A DNA stretch of 64,000 nt from Cladorrhinum sp. PSN259. Lineage: Eukaryota; Ascomycota; Sordariomycetes; Sordariales; Podosporaceae. The stretch is from NCBI GenBank assembly GCA_033725935.1, contig MU867124.1, positions 62,001 to 126,000 of the forward strand. The letters are read 5' to 3'. Each line of letters starts with the position of its first letter. The first letter of the stretch is position 1. Below the pieces are notes generated by a model. That model saw only the letters and a list, made by a program, of their open reading frames with translations. It searched no databases and had not been told where the DNA came from. The translations under genes and the position numbers were made by a program. Shown piece after piece: positions 54,401-64,000 of the stretch.

Positions 54401-55052
54401 GGCGGCTTCCAGGCTTCTGGGCGTCCGGCTTTAGGACCGAAAAGCTCCACGGTGGTGGGGTAGACGTGGGGGTAATCAGCTTGCTGCTGCCGCTGTTGAA
54501 CAAAATGGATTGATGAGATGGAACTTCTCAAGGTGCTCTTTGCTTCGTATTAGATGATTACAAAATTAAGATGAAAGTGATTGAGTTTGGAAGAGCATTA
54601 TCGACGACGACTTGGTAAGCATGGTTTCACAAACCTGATCCCCCTTGGACCGCTGACGCCGCCGTGTGTGGTGATTGGTCAATTAGACCGACGCTAACCT
54701 GGTTTCGTATTCACAAATGTTAAGCCCCGGAGCTAACCCTAATCCGTATGCGTGGTGGAAATCGTCCTTCACAAGCTTCCCTTGTTGAGCTTATTTGGAC
54801 TTCATACGAATCGGGGAATAACACCAAGTGCCAAGTGGGTCTGTTTGACAGCAACATCATCCTCGAGAATTTGTACGAAAATGGGTTGCATCAAGATTGC
54901 AGTTGTTTGGAGGGTGAAAGGTATAAAAGATGTCTTCGCTGATCAGAATTGCGATCCTGACAATCACGTCGAACACTGTCCCAAAAATCACCAACAACAT
55001 AACGTACGGCACAACTTCCTGACACATCCTCCGACCTCCGTCACTCGCAAAG
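54401..55052. promoter_or_regulatory. divergent promoter region between the Zn2Cys6 regulator and the MDR dehydrogenase
   Basis: 650 bp between oppositely transcribed genes. Spaced CGG or CCG triplets, the usual target of Zn2Cys6 dimers, occur but no clean inverted pair stood out by eye. No gene was seen. Confidence 0.4.
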
Positions 55053-56192
55053 ATGACCTCATCCCTCCCTCCAACAATGAAGGCCCTCGTGGTCCCCAAA
55101 CCCGGATCACCAATCGAGCTCCGCACCATCCCAACCCCGACCCCCGTCCACGGCTCGGTCGTCATCAGGGTCCTCGCAACCCACCTGAGCGACAAGCATG
55201 AAGAAGTTCTCACTGGATCACACAGATTCCTCACCTTCCCCAATAACCTCATCCCCGGCGGCCACGCCATCGGCCGCATCGCCGCCATCGGTCCCGACAC
55301 AACATCACTCACCCCAGGCCAGCTAGTCATGATCCACAGCTTCGTCCGCGCTCGTGATGATCCCAACGACGTCCAGATCCTCTGGGGCTTATACGAAGGT
55401 CCAACACCTACGACCAAGAAATTCTACGAGGACAATTACCTGGCCGGAACATTCGCCGAGTACGTCCGCGCCCCCCTCGAAAACGTCGAACCGCTCAACG
55501 AGAAGAAGCTGCTTTCCCCCGTTACGGAAGGCGGACTGGGATACTCGATCGAATCTCTCCTCAAACTGACAACCGACCTCGTTCCTTTTGGCGGATTCCG
55601 CGGTATCTCCCTCCAGCCAGGCGAGCGCGTAATCGTCGCGCCCGCAACTGGACAGTTCAGCGGTGCCGCAGTGCAAGTTGCCGTCGCCATGGGGGCGCAG
55701 GTAATTGCCGTCGGACGCAGCATTGAGAGGCTCAAAAAAGTGCAGGATATCTTCCCTCCTGGACGAGTGCAGATCGTTGCTGTTACCGGCGACGAAAAAG
55801 TCGACACGGAAGCGTTGACGCAGTGGGGACCCGTCGATGCATACATGGATATATCGCCCGCGGAGGCTTCGGGCCCGAAAAACCACGTTAGGGCTTGTTT
55901 TAACGCTGTTAGAAACTATGGTCGGGTTTCGTTGATGGGAGTGTTGTTTGATGATATTGCGACTTCGTATGGAGCTGCGGTTTGGAAGAATTTGACGATT
56001 AGAGGGCAGTACATGTATGAGAGGGAGGACGTGAAGATTGCGGTCAAGATGGCTGAGGCCGGAGTGCTGAAGGTTGGGAAGGAGGATGGGGTCGAGGTGG
56101 TGGGCAAGTTCAAGTTGGAGGATGTTGCGAGCGGATTTGTGGCTGCTAGGGAGAATTGTGGGGTTGGGAAGATTGTCGCTTTGACGCCTTGA
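55053..56192 (+). CDS. MDR-family zinc-less dehydrogenase/quinone oxidoreductase
   Basis: An intronless frame encodes 379 residues from ATG 55053; an in-frame ATG eight codons on (MKALVVPKPG) is also credible and matches the usual family start. The GroES-like N-domain (residues 9 to about 150) holds GHAIGRIAAIGPD, and the Rossmann domain holds VIVAPATGQFSGAAVQVAVA followed by GAQVIAVGRS, the NAD(P)-binding turn. The usual structural-zinc cysteines are missing, and the catalytic-zinc Cys/His pair (GHE/ECxxC) is not conserved, so it is likely a zinc-independent NADP-dependent reductase. The substrate is unknown. It lies divergent to the Zn2Cys6 regulator. Confidence 0.87.
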   Translation: MTSSLPPTMKALVVPKPGSPIELRTIPTPTPVHGSVVIRVLATHLSDKHEEVLTGSHRFLTFPNNLIPGGHAIGRIAAIGPDTTSLTPGQLVMIHSFVRARDDPNDVQILWGLYEGPTPTTKKFYEDNYLAGTFAEYVRAPLENVEPLNEKKLLSPVTEGGLGYSIESLLKLTTDLVPFGGFRGISLQPGERVIVAPATGQFSGAAVQVAVAMGAQVIAVGRSIERLKKVQDIFPPGRVQIVAVTGDEKVDTEALTQWGPVDAYMDISPAEASGPKNHVRACFNAVRNYGRVSLMGVLFDDIATSYGAAVWKNLTIRGQYMYEREDVKIAVKMAEAGVLKVGKEDGVEVVGKFKLEDVASGFVAARENCGVGKIVALTP

Positions 56193-58234
56193 ATGGGGAT
56201 TGACCGGACACACGAGATTGGGTTGATTGATTGTTGGAATGATTCACTGGTTCAGTAACAGGTACAATGTCTTCTGAATCTTCCGTTACGTCTTTGAACT
56301 GTTCCTTCATGTATATAATCATCTTTCCAACACATATGAAACACCCATGATGCTTGCAACAAGATTAGCCATAACTGTAACAAATCACACACGCCTGCAG
56401 CAATATCAAGGATACCTGTAAGGGCGTAGTCTATATCTCCACAGAAATCATCTACACCTGTACAAATATTCACCATCGCTGAATATTTCACCAAGGGAAG
56501 CTGGGGGGTTGATTGCTGTGTTTACGAGAAAAGACATGGATAATCCGATCCCCATATTCCTCATATTCAGGTAATTTCTCAAGCATGATTAAAAGAATTG
56601 AGAATAAAAGATGGTAGAAAAAAAGTCCGCCTTGCTTCGACCGGGAATCAAACCCCAACTAACAAGTCGTCAGTAACTCCTGTGAGCCCGGATGCCGTGC
56701 CTTACCACATTCGCCCTGCCATCTCTGTAGACCACTATAACACAGGCATGTGTTGGATTCAATACCGGTATTGTTGAAAGCAAGCTCAGAATCCGGTACC
56801 TGCCTCCAGGCAGCTGTTCACCGTGACATTGGCCTGCTTTGGCCCTCAAGGTTCTCAGAGTCAGTACAGTACGTAACACACAGCACAGTGTCACTTCTGA
56901 TCAAGGGTCTATTCCAGTCGACTGGCCCAAGAATTCTTTTACCTTTCAACAACTTTTCGGCAATCTCAGCATAAATCAAGTCGAGTCCGCTGCGTCCAAG
57001 AAATGCGTGGCTATGTTTGAGTTATCTATTCGTAGCTCGCAACAAGAAGGTTCGATATGCTGCGGATGTTTTGCCCCGGTGTTTCTGTGTTGGGTTGGAA
57101 ATGTTGGGATGAGAGGTGTCTTGTTGAGATTGGAAATGGGTATGAACCGTCGATATGTGGTTTGGATGGTTATGTTTGTGTGGCGTTGAAAAGGTGGAAC
57201 TTTGAACTACACAATGCAGATTGTAGGGAGGATTAGCTAACCTTCCATCTTACTTGCACTCTAAAGCTGTCTATGGGATGATTGTGGTAGATGACCATCC
57301 ATCATCCGATGACACGAACCCTGTTCAGATAACCTTTGATCGAGAAGCAATTGATGGAATGGTTCAATCAGTCCCAAGTGCAACCATGCTCGCAGGATGC
57401 AGACCTAATGGGTAGGAGCGGCCCCAAAATGACTTTTAACAACCTGGAATCATGCCATTCTTGTGGTGCAACGGTTACAGGGGGCTCTCGGTGCCCAAAA
57501 AGACGTTGTTGTTGGCCCGTGGCGTAGCGACGGGTGCTGCCGCAATACTTGGCCGGGAGCACGACATCAAGACAGTCGACCGCCAAGCCCACGCCCAGCT
57601 TGATTACTTGACTCGACCTTCCCGATGAGGCAAATAGAGGTGAAAATCCGGGCCCCGGTTGGTCTTTTCGTTCCCCAGTTTAACCCACTCTGGACGCCGA
57701 AAAGGAAGATGCCATTCGCCGGACCGACCCCTTGGCTTAAACTTTTTAAAAGTTCAAAACGACCTTCCGCATTTGCTGACTTGGATTACCGTTTGCCAAA
57801 TTCACAGCGGTCTGCAAGGTGTTTTCTGGGCGTTTAGGCAGACCGACAGGCGAGGGGCTTGCATCACGTCCACTAACCAGCTCGTGATTTTGGAAAACAC
57901 TCGTGGGGGAAGGATCAGAATAAAGCGGTTCAGCATGACATGTTGCATTTTGCTGTCTTGTCGGGTACCCAACATGGCAGGCATACAAGGAGAGTTTTCA
58001 TTTCACTAGAGAAGCCATCGATGGCGCCAGGGCATCGGGCGTGTCACGTCACCGTTGGATTTGTCCCATCCCGTGGTTACACTGGCGCACTTTGGACATT
58101 AAAAGCCTACTGGTTCGCTGCTGCACTCGCGACACATGCATTGAGATCGGCGCCCCTCGTTGACTTTTCGAGGTGCGACAGCGTTCGCTCTAGAACAACA
58201 CCACAAAACAACGACCCGGAAACCCATAGTCGCC
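56193..58234. other. 2-kb intergenic stretch, no intact gene
   Basis: Contains a short tRNA-like remnant near 56620-56720 on the minus strand and GC-rich leader sequence near the permease start. No supported protein gene was seen. Confidence 0.5.
56622..56722 (-). other. tRNA-like remnant (B box and oligo-T end)
   Basis: On the minus strand GGTTTGATTCC resembles a tRNA B box (one change from GGTTCGATTCC) and is followed, about 22 nt later, by a run of T typical of a Pol III stop. An A-box-like GTGGTAAGGC lies upstream. I could not pair a proper acceptor stem or anticodon arm, so it is at best a decayed tRNA. Confidence 0.2.
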
Positions 58235-60039
58235 ATGGGCAATTCTGACCACGCCTCCCGGGCCAGCGAGGAGACCAAGGTTCAGGGCGTCGCCGAAAAG
58301 TCGGTGCATCAACATGACATTGAAGGCGCATCAGCCGTCGTCGGCGAGGTTCAAGAAGAAAACAAGTATGCCTACGACGACTCGCGCAAGTTGGGCATCA
58401 CCGGCGCCGTCTTCCTCATTCTCAACAAGATGATCGGTACCGGTATCTTTTCCACCCCATCCAGCATTTTCGCAGCCACCGGATCAGTGGGCATCAGCTT
58501 GATGCTTTGGGTTATTGGTAAGGTTTCATCTCATCTCATGTCCTGCACCCGTTCACCCGATCACCAACCCCTCACTTTTGCGCAACCACGCACTGACCAA
58601 CTTGACTCAAAACAGGCGGTTTCCTCACCTTCTGCGGTCTCTCAGTCTGGCTCGAATTCGGCCTCGCAATCCCCCGCTCCGGCGGCGAAAAGAACTACCT
58701 CGAATACATCTACCGCCACCCCAAGTACCTAGCCACCTGCGTCCTCGCATCGCAGATGATCCTCCTTGGTTTCTCCTCTGGCAATTCTCTAGCATTTGGC
58801 CGATACATCCTTTACGCAGCAGGAAACGAGCTCAAGGACAGCTACCGCGCCCGCGGTATTGGCGTCGCATGCGTCACCTTCGCTGTCGTCTTACACGCCA
58901 CCCTGCCGAAATGGGGTATCCGCCTTTTCAACGTCCTGGGAGTGTTCAAGGTCATCATCCTGCTCTTCATCGTATTTTCGGGCTTTGCAGCGCTCGCTGG
59001 GCACAGGCGGGTGGATGATCCAAAAAATTTTGACAATGCCTTCAGGATTGAGAGCGGAGAAGGATACAGCGGCGGCGGCGCCTATGCGTATTCCAACGCC
59101 CTGCTCAATATCGTCTACAGCTACAAGGGCTGGGAGAATGCCAATTACGTTTTGAGCGAGATCAAGGATCCCCGGCGGACTCTTACCATCGCTGCACCCT
59201 TGGCTGTCGGTGGCGTCACCATCTTATACGTCCTGGCTAATGTGGCTTACTTCGCTGCTATTCCCAAGTCGGAGCTGGCTACCTCAGAGGTTATTGTGGC
59301 TGGTCTGTTCTTCAAGAATGTTTTTGGCGACAGTGCTGGTGCGAGGGCTCTACCTGCTTTTGTGGCGCTGAGCAATCTGGGTAACGTGCTTGCTGTGAGC
59401 TTTGCGCATGCCAGGTTGAACCAGGAGCTGGGTAAAGAGGGTTTGTTGCCCGGGAGCAGGCTGTGGGGATCTAATAAGCCGTTCAATTCCCCTGCTGCTG
59501 CTGTAAGTTTACTTCTCCTTCCAAAACTTGAAACTGTAAATGATGTCTTGAAAAGGCGATACTGACTTTCTTGATCCTAGCTCTTTCTTCACTGGATCGT
59601 GACAATCATTGTGCTGCTCGCGCCTCCCCCCGGACCTGCATACAACTTCATCGTCAGCTTGTATACCTACCCCGGCGCATGGATCAACAGCTTCGTTGCT
59701 GCTGGGCTTATTTACCTGCAGTACCAAAAGAAAGAGGAATGGAATCCTGGCTGGCGCACATTCCTTCCCGTCACCGTCATCTTCCTGCTCTGCAATGCTT
59801 TCTTGGCAATTGTTCCGTTCATCCCTCCGGCGGATGGGGATTTCTGGGCCGAGGGATACCCATACTACGTCTTCCCCGTTGTTGGCGTTGGTGTTCTCAT
59901 CCTTGGCGGTATTTACTGGGCATTGTGGACCAAGTTCTGGCCGGCCGTTCGTGGACACAAAATTGTGGCGGAGCGGATTATTGACCATGACGGTGCCGAG
60001 GTTATCAGATACCGCAGGGTCAAGACTCATACGGCTTAA
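58235..60039 (+). CDS. MUP1-type high-affinity methionine/amino-acid permease
   Basis: Exons 58235-58517, 58616-59502 and 59581-60039 (introns of 98 and 78 nt) encode 542 residues. A hydrophilic N-terminus of about 60 residues precedes some twelve membrane segments. LAT/APC-family marks are visible: GITGAVFLILNKMIGTGIFS in the first segment, LWLEFGLAIPRSGGEKNYLE-type sequence (WLEFGLAIPRSGGEKNYLEY) in the third, YSYKGWENANYVLSEIKDPR, and VNVGNVLAVSFAHARLNQEL-type sequence. This order matches yeast Mup1/Mup3, plasma-membrane permeases for methionine and cysteine. The N-terminal lysines (KVQGVAEKS) are the kind of sites used for ubiquitin-driven turnover, though that is inferred. All three splice joins restore membrane segments. 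Confidence 0.9.
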
Positions 60040-60583
60040 TGTTGGCAGACGATGGAGGACGTAGAGTAGATGAGATGACAACCGTGGAGATCAGATGTGA
60101 TGAAGTTCAAGGTTGTTTTATATACTGTATATACCCAGTTGGAAATTTATTAGACGCAATACGTTTCTGGAGCTATTACGGCGGAAATAAACTCCTCGGG
60201 CCGGAGCTATGCCACTCCTCCAATGGACATATTCCGGAAATGTCCAAGAAGGGTAAGATGTTTTCGATGGATCCCCCGTAGCCGTAGTGTTGAGATGGTA
60301 CTTCACCCAAAGCCTCATGTAGATTCTTCATCACGCAGCTTCTCAATGTTAGGTTGTTCGCACCGTGTGCAAAGCTAACATGCCTGTTGGTTCATCATGG
60401 GACGCACAAGTTCTACCAACAGCAGCTTGCAGAGGACTACACATCAAACCCGCAGAGAACAATGCGCTGGTATTACTAGTTAGTTTTTAAAGGAATTCAA
60501 TTTCCTCCGCCTTGTTCCCAATTATTCGGAAATATCCAGTCCCCTTAATTATATCAATTTCCAATGACTTCACAACACTCACC
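60040..60583. other. intergenic, no gene seen
   Basis: 3' flank of the permease gene and upstream flank of the GMC pseudogene. No supported gene was seen. Confidence 0.5.
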
Positions 60584-61810
60584 ATGGACCCACGACACGA
60601 CTTCATCATCGTTGGCGGTGGCACTTCGGGCCTTACAGTCTCCAACATATCTAGGCTGTTCTTGTGTTCGAAGATGGTTTAGAGAACGCCAACGATCCGC
60701 GAATTTGCACACCAGCATTTTGGCTCTCTGTCCTCATGTGGGAACGCCAGATTCTGGCTGGGCCTACCGGGCTGTTCCACAAAAGGGACTCAAGGGGAAA
60801 GCCGTTCCCCTGTCGTAGGGTAATTGAGCTGGTAGGTTGCTTCAGTGCCATTCCCCTGTGGCAGGGCACTGGAGCTGGTCGGCGGCTCCAGTGCCATTGA
60901 CGGTCTAGCCTTCGTCACCAACTCCAAGGCCGCCGAGCACCTGCGCCTTACCTACCTCGATCAAAGCATTGGACATAGGCCACGACGGACCGATCCAGGC
61001 ATCCTTCCCGGAGGAGTCGGCATATCCCCTTCCATCCGTTTCGGTGGACACGATCGATCGCTGCCCTACTAGGTTTCCAGACCTCTGGCAATGAATTTCT
61101 CGGGGAAATTCACCGGTGGCTACATCAATCCCCTGAGGCCGAGTGCGGGCCCGGTGTTTCGGATGCGCAGTGATGTAACTACTGCCTATTTCGAGCCCGT
61201 CGAAGTTCCGACCTGACCTTCATGTCCTCACGGGCTCTATTGCGGACAAACCCATTTTTTCACACCACCGGGGCGGTCACAAAGGCTACGGGAGTCCAAG
61301 CCCGAAAGAATGGCTCAGCTGTGATTCTAATCGCCAAATTATTACCAACAGGTGATCCTAGCACTCTAGCGCCTTCGGTTCAACTCCAAACCTCCTAGGA
61401 CTTTCCGACATTGCAAACAGGCCGCATTTTAAAGAAAGTTCGATATACTGGCAGTAATTGTGGACAACCAAAACGTGGGCGAGAATCTTCAAGATCATAC
61501 TGTCTCCGGTCTCAGCTTTGAATTCGAGGATGGTGTCGAGGATGGTGTTGAGAAAATCAATGCACTTGCCCGCTAGACTAGGACCCCGGACCTAAAAGTT
61601 CTGGAGGTGCAGTACGTAAGACGGTGCGCAAACCTGTCAGCGCCAAGCTACTGGGATCCCACCAGCACCCGCGCGATGCTGCCCTGGTATCGATGCTCGG
61701 CTGCGCGTGCACGGCGTAGACGGGCTGCGTATGGTCGATTCCAGCGTATTTCTGCTAGCGATGCATGGCACATAATCTGTAACTACGGTCTTGGCAGGTA
61801 TTGACTGCAT
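60584..61810 (+). pseudogene. GMC oxidoreductase pseudogene
   Basis: Starts with a good FAD-binding N-terminus (DFIIVGGGTSGLTVSN) and then breaks. Recognisable family pieces continue in different frames: VFEDGLENANDPRI; LVGGSSAIDGLAFVTN, the GMC signature region; a middle part including LHVLTGSI; NVGENLQDHTVSGLSFEFED, a strong GMC landmark, at about 61460-61530; and LRVHGVDGLRMVDSSVF close to the end. Stops and frameshifts between them, and a 46-bp tandem duplication at 60805-60896, make it non-functional. Intact fungal relatives are about 550-620 residues, and the remnant spans a similar length, so it decayed largely in place. It lies just upstream of, and in line with, the P450 gene. Confidence 0.85.
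60805..60896. repeat. 46-bp tandem duplication within the GMC pseudogene
   Basis: Two adjacent 46-bp copies, 60805-60850 and 60851-60896, both starting TTCCCCTGT and ending AGTGCCA, differ at about ten positions. Because 46 is not a multiple of three, the duplication shifts the frame inside the GMC signature region. Confidence 0.8.
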
Positions 61811-62096
61811 CCCACAGTCCTACCAACGGTCAGCCACCTCCAGAATGGGTATCGCGCAAATCATACCCCAGTCCTTCTGAGGGGGCCTTTCCTGCCCTGG
61901 AACGGACGGGCATTATGATTTGAGGGTATGCGAGCTAACCAACCGGAATGTGGCATCAGGGTTCTGAGCCGCTTGCTCAGTGCGACGTTGATGCCAAGGA
62001 AACTTATTTATACGGCGTCATTATCCGTTCTCATGCAGATTTTCACCTCTTAGCTAGGTAACCACCAAGAGAGATCATTAATGATCGTTGTCCATC

Positions 62097-63873
62097 ATGG
62101 CGTACAACGTCTACCTCCTGGTAGCTTCATCGGCCGTCGTCTACATAGGTTACATTATTTGGAACCTGTACCCCAAACCCCTCCCGGGAACCCCTCACTT
62201 CCCGGAATCCACTAAACGCATCTTCGGTGACGGTCCTCCACTCAAAGCCATCCAAAAGGCCACCAAAGAACAGAGCGAGAACATCTTCGCCCTCGCTCAA
62301 AAAATCGGCTCACCCATCTTCCAGCTCCTCATCACCAAGTTTGGGACCCCGACCTTTGTTCTCGATGACCCGCGCGAAGTTGAAGACATCCTGGTCCGCC
62401 GCAACAAGGAATTCGACCGATCTCCTCTCACAGCCCAGCTCTTCAAGCAGATCCTGCCGCACACCACCTTGGCCCAAACCACCACTCCCGCCTTGAAAGC
62501 ACAAAAGCGACTGTGGTCCGATGTGATGAACCCGGAGTTCCTCCGGCGGGTTGTGGCACCCAACCTAGCCACCGCCGCTCAAGATCTCGTCAAATTATGG
62601 CAAGTGAAGCTCTCCCAATACGGAGGACAGCCATTCTCTGTTGAGCACGACTTCAACGACACCGCCCTTGACGCGATCTGGACGGCCATTCTGGGAACCA
62701 AGATCGGCGTCCTCCAGCACGAAACGGAGAAACTGCAAAACCCATCCGCGCCGGTTGATCCGGAAACTTTGCACACCATCGCTCTCGTCAGGCACGCAGT
62801 GGAAGAAGGGAACCGCATCGTAGACGTAGGGTTGGCATCGCTCTGGCGCGGACTGACATTCTTCTTGATGTGTCTGAAGCCTTCCTACTGGAAGTTCTTG
62901 AATGACAGCAAGTCTGAGCTTCAAAAGATCATGGGCGCCGCTTGTGAGAGGTTTCACGCCATGTCGGTATCCACCGAAGACGGTGACGAAGAATCCGCCC
63001 ACGACACTTGCGCCATGGATCTTGTCCTGCGCCGGGAGATCCAAACTGCCAAGAGGAAAGGGTTGCCTCCCCCGGACCCGACTACCGACCCGGCCATGTT
63101 GGAGGAGCTCTGGCTCTTGTTGCTTGCGGGGCACGACTCGACGGCTAATACCCTGATGTGGTTCGTCAAGCACATTAGTGCCTGCCAGGGAGCGCAGGCC
63201 GAGCTACGACGTGCACTGCAAGCTGCCTTCCCGGGAAACAAGTCGCCAACTTCGGCGGAGATATTGGAGGCTGATGTGCCCTATCTCGACGCAGCCATTG
63301 AAGAGATCTTGAGGCTAGTGGGGACGGCGTCGATTACCACCCGACAGGCCTTGACGGATACCGAAGTGCTGGGTCAGAAGATTCCGAAGGGGTCGAATGT
63401 GCTGATGAGCTTGAGGATTACGAAGCCTCCATTCCCGGTCGACGAGAATTTGAGGAGTGCTACTTCGAGAACTGCGCACGCAAAAAAGATGAGGGACGGC
63501 TTTGCGGGGGAGAGCGGACGCGATTTGGATAAGTACGAACCGAGAAGATGGTTGTACAGGGATGATGAGGGCAAGGAGGTGTTTGATGCGTACACGATGC
63601 CGACTTTGACTTTTGGCGGCGGGTATCGTGGGTGCTTTGGTGAGTGACAATGTGTGACCGGATACCTAAAAAGGAATAAACAGGGCGTGCCTGCTAACTT
63701 GCGCATAATTAATAGGCAAACGAATGGCCATGATGGAGTTGAAAATCATCATTGCCACAATCATGTTGAACTTTGAGTTCCTTCCTCTGCCGGAGGAACT
63801 GGCAAGCATGGCGGCGATTGAGAAGGTTTTCCGGAAGCCACAGATGGCGAATGTCAAACTCAGGGCGGTTTAA
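62097..63873 (+). CDS. cytochrome P450 monooxygenase
   Basis: Exons 62097-63639 and 63716-63873 (76-nt intron) encode 566 residues, slightly longer than the usual 500-530. An N-terminal membrane anchor (VYLLVASSAVVYIGYIIWNL) and Pro-rich hinge (PKPLPGTPHFP) point to the ER. The I-helix carries LLLLAGHDSTANTLMWF (AGxDST), the K-helix EEILR (ExxR), and the PERF-type motif reads YEPRRW. The heme loop LTFGGGYRGCFGKRMAMMEL supplies FxxGxRxCxG and is cut by the intron just after its cysteine (TTT G|GC). The subfamily cannot be named. It lies beside a dead GMC oxidoreductase, so it may have belonged to a small oxidative pathway or act alone in detoxification. Confidence 0.93.
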
Positions 63874-64000
63874 GCGTCAGAAGGGGTCGAGTCTGTGGCC
63901 GGAACCGGTGAGCAACCTGAAATGTCTTGCGTGACTTCCATCTGAGGCGTCTCTGAGACAACAAAGGCAACTACGACCATCTATCCGCCCCGTTCTCGTG
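63874..64000. other. right edge, no gene seen
   Basis: 3' flank of the P450 gene; too short to judge. Confidence 0.3.

Noticed and set aside
56622..56722. Possible intact tRNA gene on the minus strand
   Set aside because: The B box and T-run are there, but no acceptor stem pairs and the anticodon arm is mismatched; kept only as a weak remnant.

Overview
The window comes from the nuclear genome of a filamentous ascomycete (Pezizomycotina, most likely a sordariomycete-type fungus). Genes are split by short introns of roughly 60-110 nt with GTRNGT donors, CTRAC-like branch sites and YAG ends. Intergenic spaces are long, and the gene content is typically fungal: Zn2Cys6 regulator, PTH11/SAT4-like rhodopsin-domain protein, CE1 esterase, secreted M28 aminopeptidase, MUP1-type permease, P450 and a GPI-type cupredoxin. 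I rebuilt exon structures by reading frames and splice sites by eye; no alignment or RNA evidence was available.

Left part (1-28 kb), mostly conserved housekeeping genes: the 3' end of an unidentified gene; an interferon-inducible IFI6/IFI27-like small membrane protein with an acidic minisatellite tail; a cupredoxin surface protein; a disordered single-pass membrane protein; ribosome-biogenesis factor ESF1; a 50-residue membrane peptide; a two-exon orphan; mitochondrial ATPase AFG1; an orphan multi-pass membrane protein; a LYC1-like acetyltransferase; chaperonin subunit CCT1; a CHIP-type TPR/U-box ubiquitin ligase divergent from CCT1; a DUF7730-like protein; a stop-interrupted membrane-protein pseudogene; and a secreted leucine aminopeptidase. 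A two-HKD phospholipase D-like gene follows at 28.4-30.7 kb.

Middle part (30.8-40.7 kb): a 10-kb block with no recognisable conserved gene, holding nine small mostly intronless reading frames of 70-177 residues. Eight are charged and helical or coiled-coil; one is Ser/Thr-rich. At least two pairs are paralogous, and several have a TATA-like element 150-190 nt upstream of the ATG. Long homopolymer tracts (T33, A22, and T40-GG-A18) sit in the same block. This is the best candidate for an undescribed system. A conserved fungal gene with a tubby-like fold (my guess) closes the block.

Right part (43-64 kb), accessory in character: the rhodopsin-domain gene, a long gene-poor stretch (44.4-51.5 kb) with a frameshifted pseudogene and a 133-bp-period direct repeat, a CE1 acetylxylan/feruloyl esterase, a Zn2Cys6 regulator divergent from an MDR-family dehydrogenase, a methionine/amino-acid permease, a wrecked GMC oxidoreductase containing a 46-bp tandem duplication, and an intact cytochrome P450 beside it. 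The last two may be remains of a small oxidative (secondary-metabolite or detoxification) cluster.
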